Shown: positions 1-8,949 of the stretch, piece after piece
Position numbering within the stretch: position 1 is the stretch's first letter
Layout: each line of letters begins with the position of its first letter
Notes under the pieces: model-generated
Seen by the model: only the letters and a program-made list of their open reading frames with translations
Told to the model about the DNA's origin: nothing
Database searches by the model: none
NCBI GenBank assembly: GCA_002842855.1
Contig: PHEE01000003.1
Span: forward strand, 62,001-126,000
Source: Alphaproteobacteria bacterium HGW-Alphaproteobacteria-4
Lineage (GTDB): Bacteria > Pseudomonadota > Alphaproteobacteria > Rhodobacterales > Rhodobacteraceae
Length of the DNA: 64,000 bases
Direction: 5' to 3'
Position numbers and translations under genes: made by a program

Positions 1-1592
1 TTGGAAAGGCGGCCCTGATCGGGGGCCATGCCTTGCGTGGTGTAGCGCTTGGCGTGTTCGGGGGCGCCCATGCCCTCGGCGGCGGCAAGCACGAGGTCTT
101 TGACGGTCACGTCATTGGCCAGATCGACAAAGGCCCGGCCCTTGGCCGCCACCTGCCAGTGCAGGCGCATCGCCCCGGCCTCGGCATCGGCCGCAGGCAG
201 GTCGGGCGCAACCGGCGCGAGATTGAGCGCGCGCGCCGCCGCAGCGCCCGCAGCGATACCCTCGGCCAGCGCCGCGCGGGTGGAAAACGCGCCCGTTACC
301 GCCCCCGCCAGCGCCATGCCCGAAACCGCATCCGGCGCCATCACGAAACCGCCAACCGCTTCATTCCAGACGGGTTTTGCGCCAAGGTGGCAGGCAAGCT
401 GAAGCACCGGGTTCCAACCGCCCGAAACCGCGAGGCAATCGGCGGCAAGCCATTCCACATGCCCCGCCGCATCGCGCACCGCCACTGCGCGCAAGGCGGC
501 GCGGCCGCGCGTGGCAACCACTTCGGCGCCTGCGCGCAACGGGTAGTCGCCCAGCGCCACCGCCTGCGCGCGCGGATCGACCACCAGCACCGCAGCCCCC
601 GCCGCCGCCAGATCGCGGGCGCTGCGCTGCGCATCGTCATTGTTGGCGAACACCACCACCCGCTTGCCCGCCAGCACACCGTAGCGGTTGAGGTAGCCGC
701 GCGCCGCACCGGCCAGCATCACGCCGGGGCGGTCATTGCCGGGAAAAGCAATCAGCCGCTCGCTAGCGCCTGTGGCGAGCACGGCGCGCTGCGCCACGAT
801 CCGCCAGAAACATTCGCGTGGGCGCCCGGGCGCGGGGGCAAGCCGCTCGATCGCCGCATAGGTGCCGTGGTCGTAAACCCCGGTCACGGTGCAGCGCGGC
901 ATCAGGCGCACGTTCGGCCAGCCCGCAAGCTCGGCCAGCACCCCGGCCACCCAGTCGGCGGCGGGCACACCGCCCACCTCTTCTGCCTCATAAAGCAGGC
1001 GCCCGCCCATCGCCGCCGCCTCGTCGGCCAAGATCACGTCGGCCCCGGCGCGCGCCGCGGCAAGCGCTGCCATCAGCCCGGCAGGCCCCGCGCCGATCAC
1101 CAGCAGGTCGCAGAAGGCAAAGGCCTTTTCGTCGCGGCCCCGGTCGGCCTGCCCCGACAATGCACCCAGGCCCGCGGCGCGGCGGATGACGGGCTCGTAA
1201 AGCCGGAACCATGCCCGGCGCGGCCACATGAAGGTTTTGTAGTAAAAGCCCGCGCCCAGCAGCGGGGCGACGAGGTCATTGACCGCCTGCACATCAAGCG
1301 CGAGCGAGGGCCAGGCATTTTGGCTAAAGACCTCTAGCCCCTCGGTGATTTCAACCATGGTGGCGCGCTGGTTCGGGGTCTGCGCGGCCCCCTGCCCGAC
1401 CGTCACCAGCGCCGAAGGCTCATCGGAGCCAGTCGAGACCACGCCGCGCGGGCGGTGATATTTGAATGATCGCGCAACAAGGCGGCGGCCCGCACGCAAC
1501 AGCGCCGAGGCGACAGTATCGCCCGCGAAGCCCTGCACCTCGCGCCCGTCAAAGCGAAACCGCAGCGGGCGGCTGGGGTCGATCCCGCTCAT
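1..1592 (-). CDS. soxA: Sarcosine oxidase alpha subunit (C-terminus beyond window)
   Basis: This is the large subunit of heterotetrameric sarcosine oxidase, which oxidatively demethylates sarcosine to glycine with transfer of the one-carbon unit to tetrahydrofolate. The reading frame is open from the ATG at 1592 to the left edge (about 530 residues; the full subunit is normally near 1000). The N-terminus (FRFDGREVQGFAGDTVASAL, then RSFKYHRPRG) is the ferredoxin-like region typical of SoxA. A dinucleotide-binding motif (LLVIGAGPAGLMAA) follows near residue 170, and the last visible residues (KRYTTQGMAPDQGRLS) match the conserved block before the aminomethyltransferase part. The start overlaps the soxD stop as ATGA, which implies translational coupling in a soxB-soxD-soxA operon. 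The family is certain; the C-terminal half lies outside the window. Confidence 0.93.
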   Translation of the reverse strand, partial: MSGIDPSRPLRFRFDGREVQGFAGDTVASALLRAGRRLVARSFKYHRPRGVVSTGSDEPSALVTVGQGAAQTPNQRATMVEITEGLEVFSQNAWPSLALDVQAVNDLVAPLLGAGFYYKTFMWPRRAWFRLYEPVIRRAAGLGALSGQADRGRDEKAFAFCDLLVIGAGPAGLMAALAAARAGADVILADEAAAMGGRLLYEAEEVGGVPAADWVAGVLAELAGWPNVRLMPRCTVTGVYDHGTYAAIERLAPAPGRPRECFWRIVAQRAVLATGASERLIAFPGNDRPGVMLAGAARGYLNRYGVLAGKRVVVFANNDDAQRSARDLAAAGAAVLVVDPRAQAVALGDYPLRAGAEVVATRGRAALRAVAVRDAAGHVEWLAADCLAVSGGWNPVLQLACHLGAKPVWNEAVGGFVMAPDAVSGMALAGAVTGAFSTRAALAEGIAAGAAAARALNLAPVAPDLPAADAEAGAMRLHWQVAAKGRAFVDLANDVTVKDLVLAAAEGMGAPEHAKRYTTQGMAPDQGRLS

Positions 1593-1840
1593 CGTTCGCC
1601 CCCGGCAAGGGTGAGGGGGGCGGCGGCATGGGTGACGGTATCACGGGTACCGCAGAGCAGCGCGCCGCAGCCCGCGGAGTGCAGCCAAAGCTCGTCAAGC
1701 GGCCCGGCAGGGTTTTCTCGCTCATGTGCCCAAGCCACGAAATCGCCGCCGGGTGCGGGGCGCGCGCGCAAGGCGGCGGCACCGACCCAGGTAAATTCGC
1801 GCCGGTCGCGGGCGCCGCAAAGCGGACAGGTCAGGCGCAT
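1589..1840 (-). CDS. soxD: Sarcosine oxidase delta subunit
   Basis: This small subunit of heterotetrameric sarcosine oxidase binds zinc and is needed for complex assembly. The 83-residue product begins MRLTCPLCGARDRREF, with the CPxCG zinc-binding pair, and keeps the family W-x-H-x-x-GC block (LWLHSAGCGALL). It is slightly shorter than the usual 95-100 residues. It sits between soxB and soxA, overlapping the soxA start by four bases and lying nine bases downstream of soxB, so all three are surely co-transcribed. The gamma subunit gene, if present, would lie beyond the left edge. Confidence 0.92.
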   Translation of the reverse strand: MRLTCPLCGARDRREFTWVGAAALRARPAPGGDFVAWAHERENPAGPLDELWLHSAGCGALLCGTRDTVTHAAAPLTLAGGER

Positions 1841-1849
1841 CGTGGCCCC

Positions 1850-3100
1850 CTAATGCAGATGATGCGTGGCACCGGTGCCCTCCTCGTCAAGCACCGCGCC
1901 GGTGGCGAAACGGTCAAGCCGGTAGCGGCGGGCAAGCGGATGCGGCGCGCCGGTGGCGATGAGATGCGCGAAGCTGAGTCCCGAGGCGGGGATCGCCTTG
2001 AAGCCGCCGTAGTTCCAGCCGGTGTTGAGGTAGAGGCCCGCGACCGGGCTTTGGTCGATGATCGGGCTGCCATCGGGGGTCATGTCCATGATGCCGCCCC
2101 AGTTGCGCAGCACCCGGGCACGGCCAATGGCGGGCATCAGGGTCATCGCCGCCTCCATCACATGCTCGGCCATCGGCAGGTTGCCGCGCTGCGCATAGGA
2201 GGGGTAAAAATCGATGTCGCCGCCAAAGACGAGGCCGCCCTTGTCGGACTGGCTGATGTAGAAATGCCCCATACCGTAGGAAATGACGTGGTGGACAAAG
2301 GGCTTGAGCCCCTCGGTCACGAAGGCTTGCAGGATGTGGCTTTCGACCGGAAGCCGAAAGCCCGCGCGCGCGACAAGCTGGCCCGAACGCCCCGCCACCG
2401 CCATGCCAATGCGCGGCGCGCGGATGGCACCGCGGGTGGTCTGCACGCCGGTGACGCGGCCCTGGGTGATGTCGAACCCCGTCACCTCGCAGTTCTCGAT
2501 GATGTCCACACCGCGCGCATCTGCCGCGCGCGCATAGGCCCAGGCCACGGCATCATGGCGCACGGTGCCGCCGCGCGGGTGCAACAGCGCGCCGTGCACC
2601 GGGTAGCGGGATTGTTCATAATCAAGATAGGGCACGAGGCGGCGCAGGCCCTCGCGGTCGAGCAATTGCGCATCATCGCCCTGGATCAGCATCGCGTTGC
2701 CGCGCCGTGCGAAGGCATCGCGCTGGCCGTCAGAGTGGAACAGTTGCAAGAGCCCGCGCGGCGAATACATCAGGTTGAAGTTGAGATCCTGGGCAAGCGT
2801 TTCCCACATCTTCAGCGAGGCGGAATAGAATTCCTGATTGCCGGGGATCATGTAGGTGGCGCGCACGATGGTGGTGTTGCGCCCGACGTTGCCGGAACCG
2901 ACCCAGCCCTTTTCCAGCACCGCGATGCGGTTCAACCCATGCTCGCGCGCGAGGTAATAGGCGGTGGCAAGGCCGTGGCCGCCGCCGCCGATGATGATGG
3001 CGTCATATTCGTCGGCGGGTGCCGCCTTGCGCCAGAACGGGCGCCAACCCTTGCCGCCGCGCAAAGCCTCGGCCAGAACCCGGTAACCAGAAAAGTGCAT
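1850..3100 (-). CDS. soxB: Sarcosine oxidase beta subunit
   Basis: This is the FAD/FMN-carrying catalytic subunit of heterotetrameric sarcosine oxidase (416 residues, the normal family length). An FAD-binding Rossmann motif (YDAIIIGGGGHGLATAYYLA) occupies residues about 32-51. It is followed by the SoxB signature GWVGSGNVGRNTTIVRA around the flavin site and a C-terminal NTGWNYGGFKAIPASG block. A Shine-Dalgarno sequence (GGAGGG) precedes the ATG at 3100. It is the first gene of the sox operon. Together with glyA and the dimethylglycine dehydrogenase-like gene at 49207 it points to use of methylated glycines such as betaine breakdown products, although those genes are far apart. Confidence 0.95.
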   Translation of the reverse strand: MHFSGYRVLAEALRGGKGWRPFWRKAAPADEYDAIIIGGGGHGLATAYYLAREHGLNRIAVLEKGWVGSGNVGRNTTIVRATYMIPGNQEFYSASLKMWETLAQDLNFNLMYSPRGLLQLFHSDGQRDAFARRGNAMLIQGDDAQLLDREGLRRLVPYLDYEQSRYPVHGALLHPRGGTVRHDAVAWAYARAADARGVDIIENCEVTGFDITQGRVTGVQTTRGAIRAPRIGMAVAGRSGQLVARAGFRLPVESHILQAFVTEGLKPFVHHVISYGMGHFYISQSDKGGLVFGGDIDFYPSYAQRGNLPMAEHVMEAAMTLMPAIGRARVLRNWGGIMDMTPDGSPIIDQSPVAGLYLNTGWNYGGFKAIPASGLSFAHLIATGAPHPLARRYRLDRFATGAVLDEEGTGATHHLH

Positions 3101-3235
3101 CGCGCCCTCCGCGCCCCATCAAGCCCCGAAAATGGCGCAAGTGCAATGCCGCAAGCGTGGCTTCGTGGGCAAGACAATTGACCGATATTTTGCCGAAATA
3201 CCCCCCGGCGAAGCGCCACTTTGCGGCGGGTGCGC

Positions 3236-3268
3236 GGTGGCGGCGGGGCATCGAGCCCCGCCGCCACC
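3236..3268 (-). terminator. Hairpin downstream of gdhA
   Basis: This is a perfect 14-bp inverted repeat (GGTGGCGGCGGGGC, loop ATCGA, GCCCCGCCGCCACC), 40 bases past the gdhA stop codon. It has no T-run, so it may be a hairpin-dependent terminator or an mRNA-stabilising structure. The sequence GGATATTT follows it on the plus strand; a similar hairpin-plus-TATTT layout occurs at 8868. Confidence 0.6.
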
Positions 3269-3307
3269 GGTCTGCGACGCGGATATTTGGACCAAGGCAG
3301 CCCGGGC

Positions 3308-4738
3308 CTAGAGCCCCTTGGAGCGGTAGCTTTGCGCGACGCGATCGATTGCCACCACATAGGCCGCCATGCGCAGGTCGGTAACGCCGGGGCGGTTGCG
3401 CCAGACCTCGTGCATGCTCTGGTAAGCGATGCGCATGGTGTCATCCAGACCCGAGCGCACCAGTTCCAGCTCATCCGACCCGGTGAGGTATTTTTGCTTG
3501 AAGCCGGGCGAGAGGGTCCAGCCGAGACCCTTGTCGGCCGAGAGGCGTTCAAGTTCATCCACCAGCGCCTTGGTGCGCGATTCCTCGGCGCGGCGCTGCA
3601 TGCGGCCAAAGCGGATGTGCGAAAGGTTCTTGACCCATTCGAAATAGCTGACCGTCACGCCGCCCGCGTTGGCATACATGTCGGGAATGATGACGGTGCC
3701 CTTGGCACGCAGAATTTCGTCGGCGCCGGCGGTGATCGGGCCGTTCGCGGCCTCGATGATCAGCGGCGCGCGCACCCGATCGGCGTTGCCCAGATGGATC
3801 ACCCCTTCCAGCGCGGCGGGAATGAGGATGTCGCATTCAGCCTCAAGCAGGGTAGTGCCATCGGCAACGTAGGTGCCCTCGGGGCAATCCTTGACGCCGC
3901 CATGCTGTTTCATCCAATCAAGCACGGCGGCGATGTTGAGGCCCTTGTCGTTCCACAGGCCGCCATCGCGTTCGACCACGCCCACCACGCGCGCGCCGTC
4001 TTCTTCGCTGAGAAAGCGCGCGGCGTGGCTGCCGACATTGCCAAGCCCCTGCACCACGCAGCGTTTGCCATCAAGCGTGCCGGTGAGGTGCGCGGAGGCG
4101 ACATCATCGGGGTGGCGGAAGAATTCGCGCAGCGCATACTGCACGCCGCGCCCGGTCGCCTCGACCCGGCCCTGGATGCCGCCAGAGTTCAGTGGTTTGC
4201 CGGTGACGCAGGCGCGGGCGTTGATGTCGGTGGTGTTCATGCGGGCATATTGATCGACGATCCAGGCCATTTCACGCTCGCCGGTGCCCATGTCGGGGGC
4301 GGGCACGTTTTGCGCCGGGTTGATCAGGTCGCGCTTGATCAGCTCATAGGCAAAGCGGCGGGTGATCTGTTCCAGCTCGTGTTCGTCATACTGGCGCGGG
4401 TCGATGCGCAGGCCGCCCTTGGAGCCGCCGAAGGGCGCCTCGACCAGCGCGCATTTGTAGGTCATCAGCGCTGCCAGCGCCTCGACCTCGTCCTGGTGCA
4501 CCGAAAGCGAATAGCGGATGCCGCCCTTGACCGGCTCCATGTGTTCGGAATGCACCGAGCGGTAGCCGGTGAAGGTTTCGATCTTGCCGCGCAGGCGGAC
4601 ACCGAAGCGAACCGTATAGGTCGAGTTGCAGACGCGGATTTTTTCGCACAGACCCGGCGACATATCCATGACCGCGGCGGCGCGGTTGAACATGAGGTCA
4701 ACGGATTCACGAAAACTCGGCTCGGTTCTTTGCAGCAT
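3308..4738 (-). CDS. gdhA: Glutamate dehydrogenase (Glu/Leu/Phe/Val family)
   Basis: The enzyme interconverts glutamate and 2-oxoglutarate plus ammonia. The 476-residue product has the substrate-binding core (GGIRYSLSV, then KCALVEAPFGGSKGGLR with the catalytic lysine region near residues 95-115) and PAPDMGTGEREMAWI. A dinucleotide-binding motif (VVQGLGNVGSHAA) follows in the second domain. The length fits the roughly 475-residue type common in alphaproteobacteria. GGGGAGG lies seven bases ahead of the ATG at 4738. It stands alone, with 200 bp to soxB downstream and 385 bp to the pilus genes upstream. Cofactor preference (NAD or NADP) cannot be read with confidence. Confidence 0.93.
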   Translation of the reverse strand: MLQRTEPSFRESVDLMFNRAAAVMDMSPGLCEKIRVCNSTYTVRFGVRLRGKIETFTGYRSVHSEHMEPVKGGIRYSLSVHQDEVEALAALMTYKCALVEAPFGGSKGGLRIDPRQYDEHELEQITRRFAYELIKRDLINPAQNVPAPDMGTGEREMAWIVDQYARMNTTDINARACVTGKPLNSGGIQGRVEATGRGVQYALREFFRHPDDVASAHLTGTLDGKRCVVQGLGNVGSHAARFLSEEDGARVVGVVERDGGLWNDKGLNIAAVLDWMKQHGGVKDCPEGTYVADGTTLLEAECDILIPAALEGVIHLGNADRVRAPLIIEAANGPITAGADEILRAKGTVIIPDMYANAGGVTVSYFEWVKNLSHIRFGRMQRRAEESRTKALVDELERLSADKGLGWTLSPGFKQKYLTGSDELELVRSGLDDTMRIAYQSMHEVWRNRPGVTDLRMAAYVVAIDRVAQSYRSKGL

Positions 4739-5123
4739 GGTTCCTCCCCTGCATGGCTCGCTGCGGCAATCGGCCCCATTCCCTGCGGCACGGCACGCCG
4801 CACGAGCCTAGGGCGAAAATTGCGCCACCGCCATTGCGGAATTGACCGAATCACCCGGCGCGGCGACGAAAATGGCGCGCGATCGGCACAATCTTGCGCC
4901 GGAGCGTTAAGAAATTGTGGCAAAAATCCGGCGGCCACCCCGGCGGCCGGCAACAAACCGGGTGGCAACCCCGCATCGTTCAGTTCCTGGTGACAGTGGC
5001 ACCATTGCGCCGCAATGCGCGCCCTAATTTCGCCGCAGAGATGAGATCAATTCTAGGGAGTTGAGTCTGCCTCGGTTCGCAAGAAACCGGGCAGCTGTGC
5101 TGCGGCGCAAGTGAATGGGGTAA
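4739..5123. other. 385-bp intergenic region between gdhA and the pilus genes
   Basis: This region must hold the divergent promoters for gdhA (minus strand) and for the Tad-type genes (plus strand). I see no gene-like reading frame that is not a shadow, and no strong palindrome. AT-richer patches around 4855 (GAATTGACCGAATC) and 4905 (TTAAGAAATTGTGG) are the likeliest promoter segments, but I cannot assign boxes. Confidence 0.4.
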
Positions 5124-6726
5124 GTGATGCAACGATTGACCGTGTCTGAGCGTTTGAAGGTGATGACCGCAAGGCTTCGGCAGTTTGGAGCGGCGGAAGA
5201 CGGCGCGCTGATCGTGTTTGCGCTTTATCTTTTTGTTGGCATGCTCGTGGTCACCGGGGTCGCCATAGAAATCATGCGCTACGAGGAGCGGCGCGTGATG
5301 ATTCAGGGCACCGCCGACCGCGCGGCACTGGCCGCGGCTGACCTGAGCCAGTCGCTGACCCCTTCTGAAGTCGCGCGCGATTATTTTGCCAAATCGGGGC
5401 TTGGCGGGCTGAACATCGTGCCGGTGGTCGAACAGGGCCAGTTTGGCGAATGGCGCACGGTCGCGCTCGACATTCAAAACACCTATCCCACCTTTCTTGC
5501 GCAATTCGCCGGGCTGCACGAGATGACGGTGAATGCACGGTCGCGCGCGAAGGAATCTATCGGCAATGTCGAAATCTCGCTGGTGCTCGATATCTCGGGG
5601 TCGATGAACGACAAGGTCTATGTCAACGGGGCCTATCAGGGCACGCGGATTTCGCTGCTGCGCTCGGCGGCGGTCAAGTTTGTCGATACCATGTTCAAGA
5701 ATGTGCAACCCCCAGGGGCCCCCGCCGGGCGGCTAGGCATTTCGGTGGTGCCCTATAACCAGCAAGTGGTGCTGGGCACGAACCTTGCGGCGCGGTTCAA
5801 CATTTCGACCGAGCACACGCAAAACACCTGCGTCGATTTTTTCGGCGCCAACGATTTTGCCACCCCTGCGGTAACGCCCACGCAGCCGCTGCAGCGCGCG
5901 CTCGAGCGGCATCCAGAATTGCCCGGAAAACACCATGGCCGCGGTGCTGCCCTTTGCCAACAACAAGACCACGCTGAACAACAAGATCAACGCGCTGACT
6001 GCAGGCGGCGATACCGCCATCGACATGGGTGCGAAGTGGGGTCTGGCACTGCTTGACCCGGCCGCACAGCCGGTAGTCGACAGCCTGATCGCCGGTAGTC
6101 TGGTCAGCAGCGATCTGGGTGGCCGCCCCTTTTCCTACAGTGACCAGAACACGATGAAGGTTCTGGTGCTGATGACCGACGGGCAGAATACCCGGACATA
6201 TTCGACCAAAACGCCGTATCGCACCGGCGAGAGCGGGTTGATTTCGACCTCTTCGGCGACCAACCTTTCGACCAGCTATCTTTACTACTATGACCCTTCG
6301 CGGTCATCGCCTTACTATAAATTCAGTGACGGTAAATGGTATGCAGCAAACAAGGTGAGTGGCACCAAATACCCGATCACCTACGAAACGCTCTGGGGCG
6401 ACAAGAAATACACGCTGCAATATGCGCTGAACACATACCTCGGCAAACCAAGGAACAACGCATCATCGCTGTACACCGAGATGGCCGAACAGGCCGAGTT
6501 CTCGGACAAGGATACAAACCTGCAAACGGTCTGCACCGCAGCCAAGCACCGCGACCGCAATGTGCTGATCTTCACCATCGCAGTGGATGCGCCCGCCGAA
6601 GGCAAGACCGTGCTGCGCAATTGCGCGACCGCCCCAGCCTATGCCTGGAGCGTGACCGCCGCCGAACTGGACACCGCCTTTGCCGGCATCGCCTCGGCGA
6701 TCAACTCGCTGCGTCTGACCAACTGA
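5124..6726 (+). pseudogene. TadG-like von Willebrand factor A protein, frameshifted
   Basis: This is a pilus-assembly-type protein anchored by one N-terminal helix (about residues 30-52, after the TadG-like EDGALIVFALYLFVGML). A vWA domain follows, with the metal-ion-dependent adhesion site DISGS at about residue 156. Reading starts at GTG 5124 or ATG 5127 and stays in one frame to about 5900. The homologous sequence then continues in the +1 frame (IQNCPENTMAAVLPFANN onward) to 6726. The second frame has a stop at 5872-5874, so the shift must lie between 5875 and 5934, in a GC-rich run. The downstream part carries the remaining site residues (GGDTAIDMG, LMTDGQN). The joined product would be about 530 residues. 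The cause may be a true one-base change or a sequencing error; the intact second half suggests the event is recent or artefactual. Confidence 0.85.
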
Positions 6727-6727
6727 A

Positions 6728-7279
6728 ATGCGTAAACACCTTGCCAGTTGCCTGAACTTTCCCCGGCGCTTCCTGCGCCGCGAGGACGGCGCGGTCACGA
6801 TTCCCACGATCATCTTCATTCCGTTCTTTCTGCTGATCTTCACCTCGTCGATCGAATTGTCGACGCTGTCGATCCGCCAATCTCTGCTGGAGCGCGCGGT
6901 TGATGATACTGCGCGCATCCTCAAGCTCGGGATCGAGCCGCTGCCCGATCACACCACGCTGAAACGGTCGATCTGCAACCGCATGGCGATCGTGCCGACC
7001 TGCATGCAGGATCTGATGGTCGAAGTGGTCGAGATCGACCGCGCGACATGGACCACGGCGCGCGCTGGCACCGCCGTGACCTGCGTCGATCACAGCGACG
7101 AGGAAGACAAGGAAACGCTGATCGAGCGGGGGATTTCGGACCAGATGATGCTGATGCGCGTCTGCCTGAAGGTCAAACCGATGATGCCGGGCGCGGGTGC
7201 GGGCGCGCAGATGGTCAAAGACGCGACCGGCGCCGTGGCGCTGGTGGTGGTCACCGCTTTTGTCAACGAACCACGGTAA
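6728..7279 (+). CDS. TadE/TadG family pilus assembly protein
   Basis: This 183-residue minor-pseudopilin-like protein has a basic N-terminus ending in RREDGAVTIPTIIFIPFFL and a single membrane helix at about residues 22-42. A mostly extracytoplasmic region follows, with several cysteines. The REDGAVT motif before the helix is the usual TadE/TadG processing-region pattern. It starts one base after the stop of the vWA gene and is followed ten bases later by another gene of the same kind, so the three form an operon. The core Tad secretion machinery (ATPase, secretin) is not in this window, so the partner machinery is inferred. Confidence 0.8.
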   Translation: MRKHLASCLNFPRRFLRREDGAVTIPTIIFIPFFLLIFTSSIELSTLSIRQSLLERAVDDTARILKLGIEPLPDHTTLKRSICNRMAIVPTCMQDLMVEVVEIDRATWTTARAGTAVTCVDHSDEEDKETLIERGISDQMMLMRVCLKVKPMMPGAGAGAQMVKDATGAVALVVVTAFVNEPR

Positions 7280-7289
7280 GGGAGGGGCC

Positions 7290-7841
7290 ATGAGCATTCG
7301 CAATACCCTCCGCCGCTTCCTCGCCTACTGGCGCGACGATTGCTCGGGCGCCACTGCGATTGAAGGGGTACTGGCTGCCGCCATGCTGGTTTCGTGGTAT
7401 GCGATGGCCTATCAGTTCACCGATGCCTTCCGTGTGAAAACCGCCAACACCAAGGGCGCCTTTACCGTAGCCGACGCAATTTCACGCGAAAAGGCGCCGG
7501 TAAACGTGGCCTACATAGACGGCCTGCACAAGCTGTTTGACTATGTGACCAATGCGCAGGGCGAGACCTGGATTCGGATATCGTCGATCTATTGGGATGA
7601 CGACGCCAAGAAGTTCCAGCGCGAATGGTCTTATGCCACCAATGGCAAGCCGCCCCATACCAATGCCTCGATCGCGCTGGAAGAGGACCGGATTCCGTCG
7701 ATGCCGGTAGGCGATACCGCGATCGTGGTGGAGACCTCGATGCAATATAACCCGATGTTCGGCCTTGGCCTTGGCGCGGGCGCGCACCAGAACTTTGTCG
7801 TCACCCGGCCGCGCGGGCCGCGCATCGTCTGGGAAGACTGA
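7290..7841 (+). CDS. TadE-like pilus assembly protein
   Basis: This 183-residue protein has the same plan as the gene before it: a short basic N-terminus, DDCSGATAIEGVLAAAMLV leading into one membrane helix (about residues 25-45), then a soluble C-terminal region with no motif I can name. The ATG at 7290 has an excellent ribosome site (GGAGGGG) six bases upstream, which favours it over the in-frame upstream methionine. It ends the three-gene TadG/TadE-type cluster. Confidence 0.75.
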   Translation: MSIRNTLRRFLAYWRDDCSGATAIEGVLAAAMLVSWYAMAYQFTDAFRVKTANTKGAFTVADAISREKAPVNVAYIDGLHKLFDYVTNAQGETWIRISSIYWDDDAKKFQREWSYATNGKPPHTNASIALEEDRIPSMPVGDTAIVVETSMQYNPMFGLGLGAGAHQNFVVTRPRGPRIVWED

Positions 7842-7949
7842 CCCCCGGCCAGCTTGTGCATCAGGGCACAAGGGCTGTGGCGCCAGCGACCTGTGCGCGC
7901 GCAGCACCTGCACCTATCTTGTCGGCATCACGCCGCAAGGAGGCACCGC

Positions 7950-8861
7950 ATGTCGATCCGACCCGTTCTTGAAAACCGCCGCGCCCGCCCGACAATGGAA
8001 GGCGCGGGCGTGCATCTGCACCGCGCCTTCGGCTTTGCCGACCCGACCGAGCTCGACCCGTTTTTGCTGTTTGACGATTTTCGCGGCGAGCGGCCTTCGG
8101 ATTATCAGGCCGGGTTCCCGTGGCACCCGCACCGTGGCATCGAAACCATCACCTATGTGCTGGCAGGCACCGTCGCGCATGGCGACAGCCTGGGCAATGC
8201 GGGCAACCTTGGCGCGGGCGATGTGCAGTGGATGACCGCCGGGCGCGGCATTCTGCATCAGGAAATGCCCACCGGAAATGCCAAGGGACAGATGCACGGG
8301 TTTCAGCTTTGGGCCAATCTGCCTTCGGCGCTCAAGATGACGCAGCCGCGCTATCAGGATGTGAAGGGCGCCGACATTCCCGAAGTGATCGACGATGACG
8401 GCACAAGGGTCAAGGTGATCGTCGGCAGTTTCTGGGGCAAGACCGGCCCGGTTGACGGCATCGCCGCCGACCCGCAATACCTTGACATATTCGTGCCTGC
8501 CGGGGTGAAGAAGCGCTTCAAGCTCGATACCCGCCGCCGCGCGTTTGCCTATGTGTTCGAGGGCGCAGGGATGTTTGCCGATGCCAGCGGCCCCGAGGGC
8601 GTGCTGCTGGAAAAGGAAGTGCTGGGGCAAGAGGTCAACATTCGTGACCTGTCGGGCAACCGCACCCTTGTGCGCTTTGGCGCAGGCGACGAGGTGGTGG
8701 TGCAGGCGGGCGAGGCGGGCCTGCGCTTTCTGCTGATCTCGGGCGCGCCGATCGAGGAACCGGTGGCCTGGCACGGCCCGATCGTGATGAACACCCGCGC
8801 CGAGATCGCGCAGGCGATGGCCGATCTGCGCAACGGAAATTTCATCGCGCCCGCGCACTGA
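7950..8861 (+). CDS. Pirin family protein
   Basis: This 303-residue bicupin has the pirin signature: GFPWHPHRGIETITYVLAG around residues 51-69 supplies metal-binding histidines, and MTAGRGILHQEMP gives the downstream histidine and glutamate. Pirins bind a metal ion; some act as quercetin dioxygenases and others as redox-sensitive cofactors, so the substrate is open. The start at 7950 is set by AAGGAGG at 7937-7943. The gene is convergent with the TetR gene at 8950, with a hairpin between them. Confidence 0.9.
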   Translation: MSIRPVLENRRARPTMEGAGVHLHRAFGFADPTELDPFLLFDDFRGERPSDYQAGFPWHPHRGIETITYVLAGTVAHGDSLGNAGNLGAGDVQWMTAGRGILHQEMPTGNAKGQMHGFQLWANLPSALKMTQPRYQDVKGADIPEVIDDDGTRVKVIVGSFWGKTGPVDGIAADPQYLDIFVPAGVKKRFKLDTRRRAFAYVFEGAGMFADASGPEGVLLEKEVLGQEVNIRDLSGNRTLVRFGAGDEVVVQAGEAGLRFLLISGAPIEEPVAWHGPIVMNTRAEIAQAMADLRNGNFIAPAH

Positions 8862-8867
8862 CAAGGG

Positions 8868-8888
8868 CGGGGGGCCGTCTGCCCCCCG
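8868..8888. terminator. Hairpin between convergent pirin and TetR genes
   Basis: This is an 8-bp perfect stem (CGGGGGGC, loop CGTCT, GCCCCCCG) just past the pirin stop. It is followed by CCCCCGAGGGTATTT on the plus strand. There is no T-run; it may serve both converging transcripts. Confidence 0.55.
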
Positions 8889-8949
8889 CACCCCCCGAGG
8901 GTATTTGTGCGATGAAGAAGCCGCTTGCGGGTTTGGCAACGGGGCGCGG

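Noticed and set aside
1466-3181. Long plus-strand open frame opposite soxB and soxA
   Set aside because: It is antisense to well-conserved sarcosine oxidase genes and its translation has no family features; long antisense frames are expected at this GC content. The same applies to frames opposite recJ (13531-15417), maeB (39271-41619) and the flavoprotein (49480-51771).
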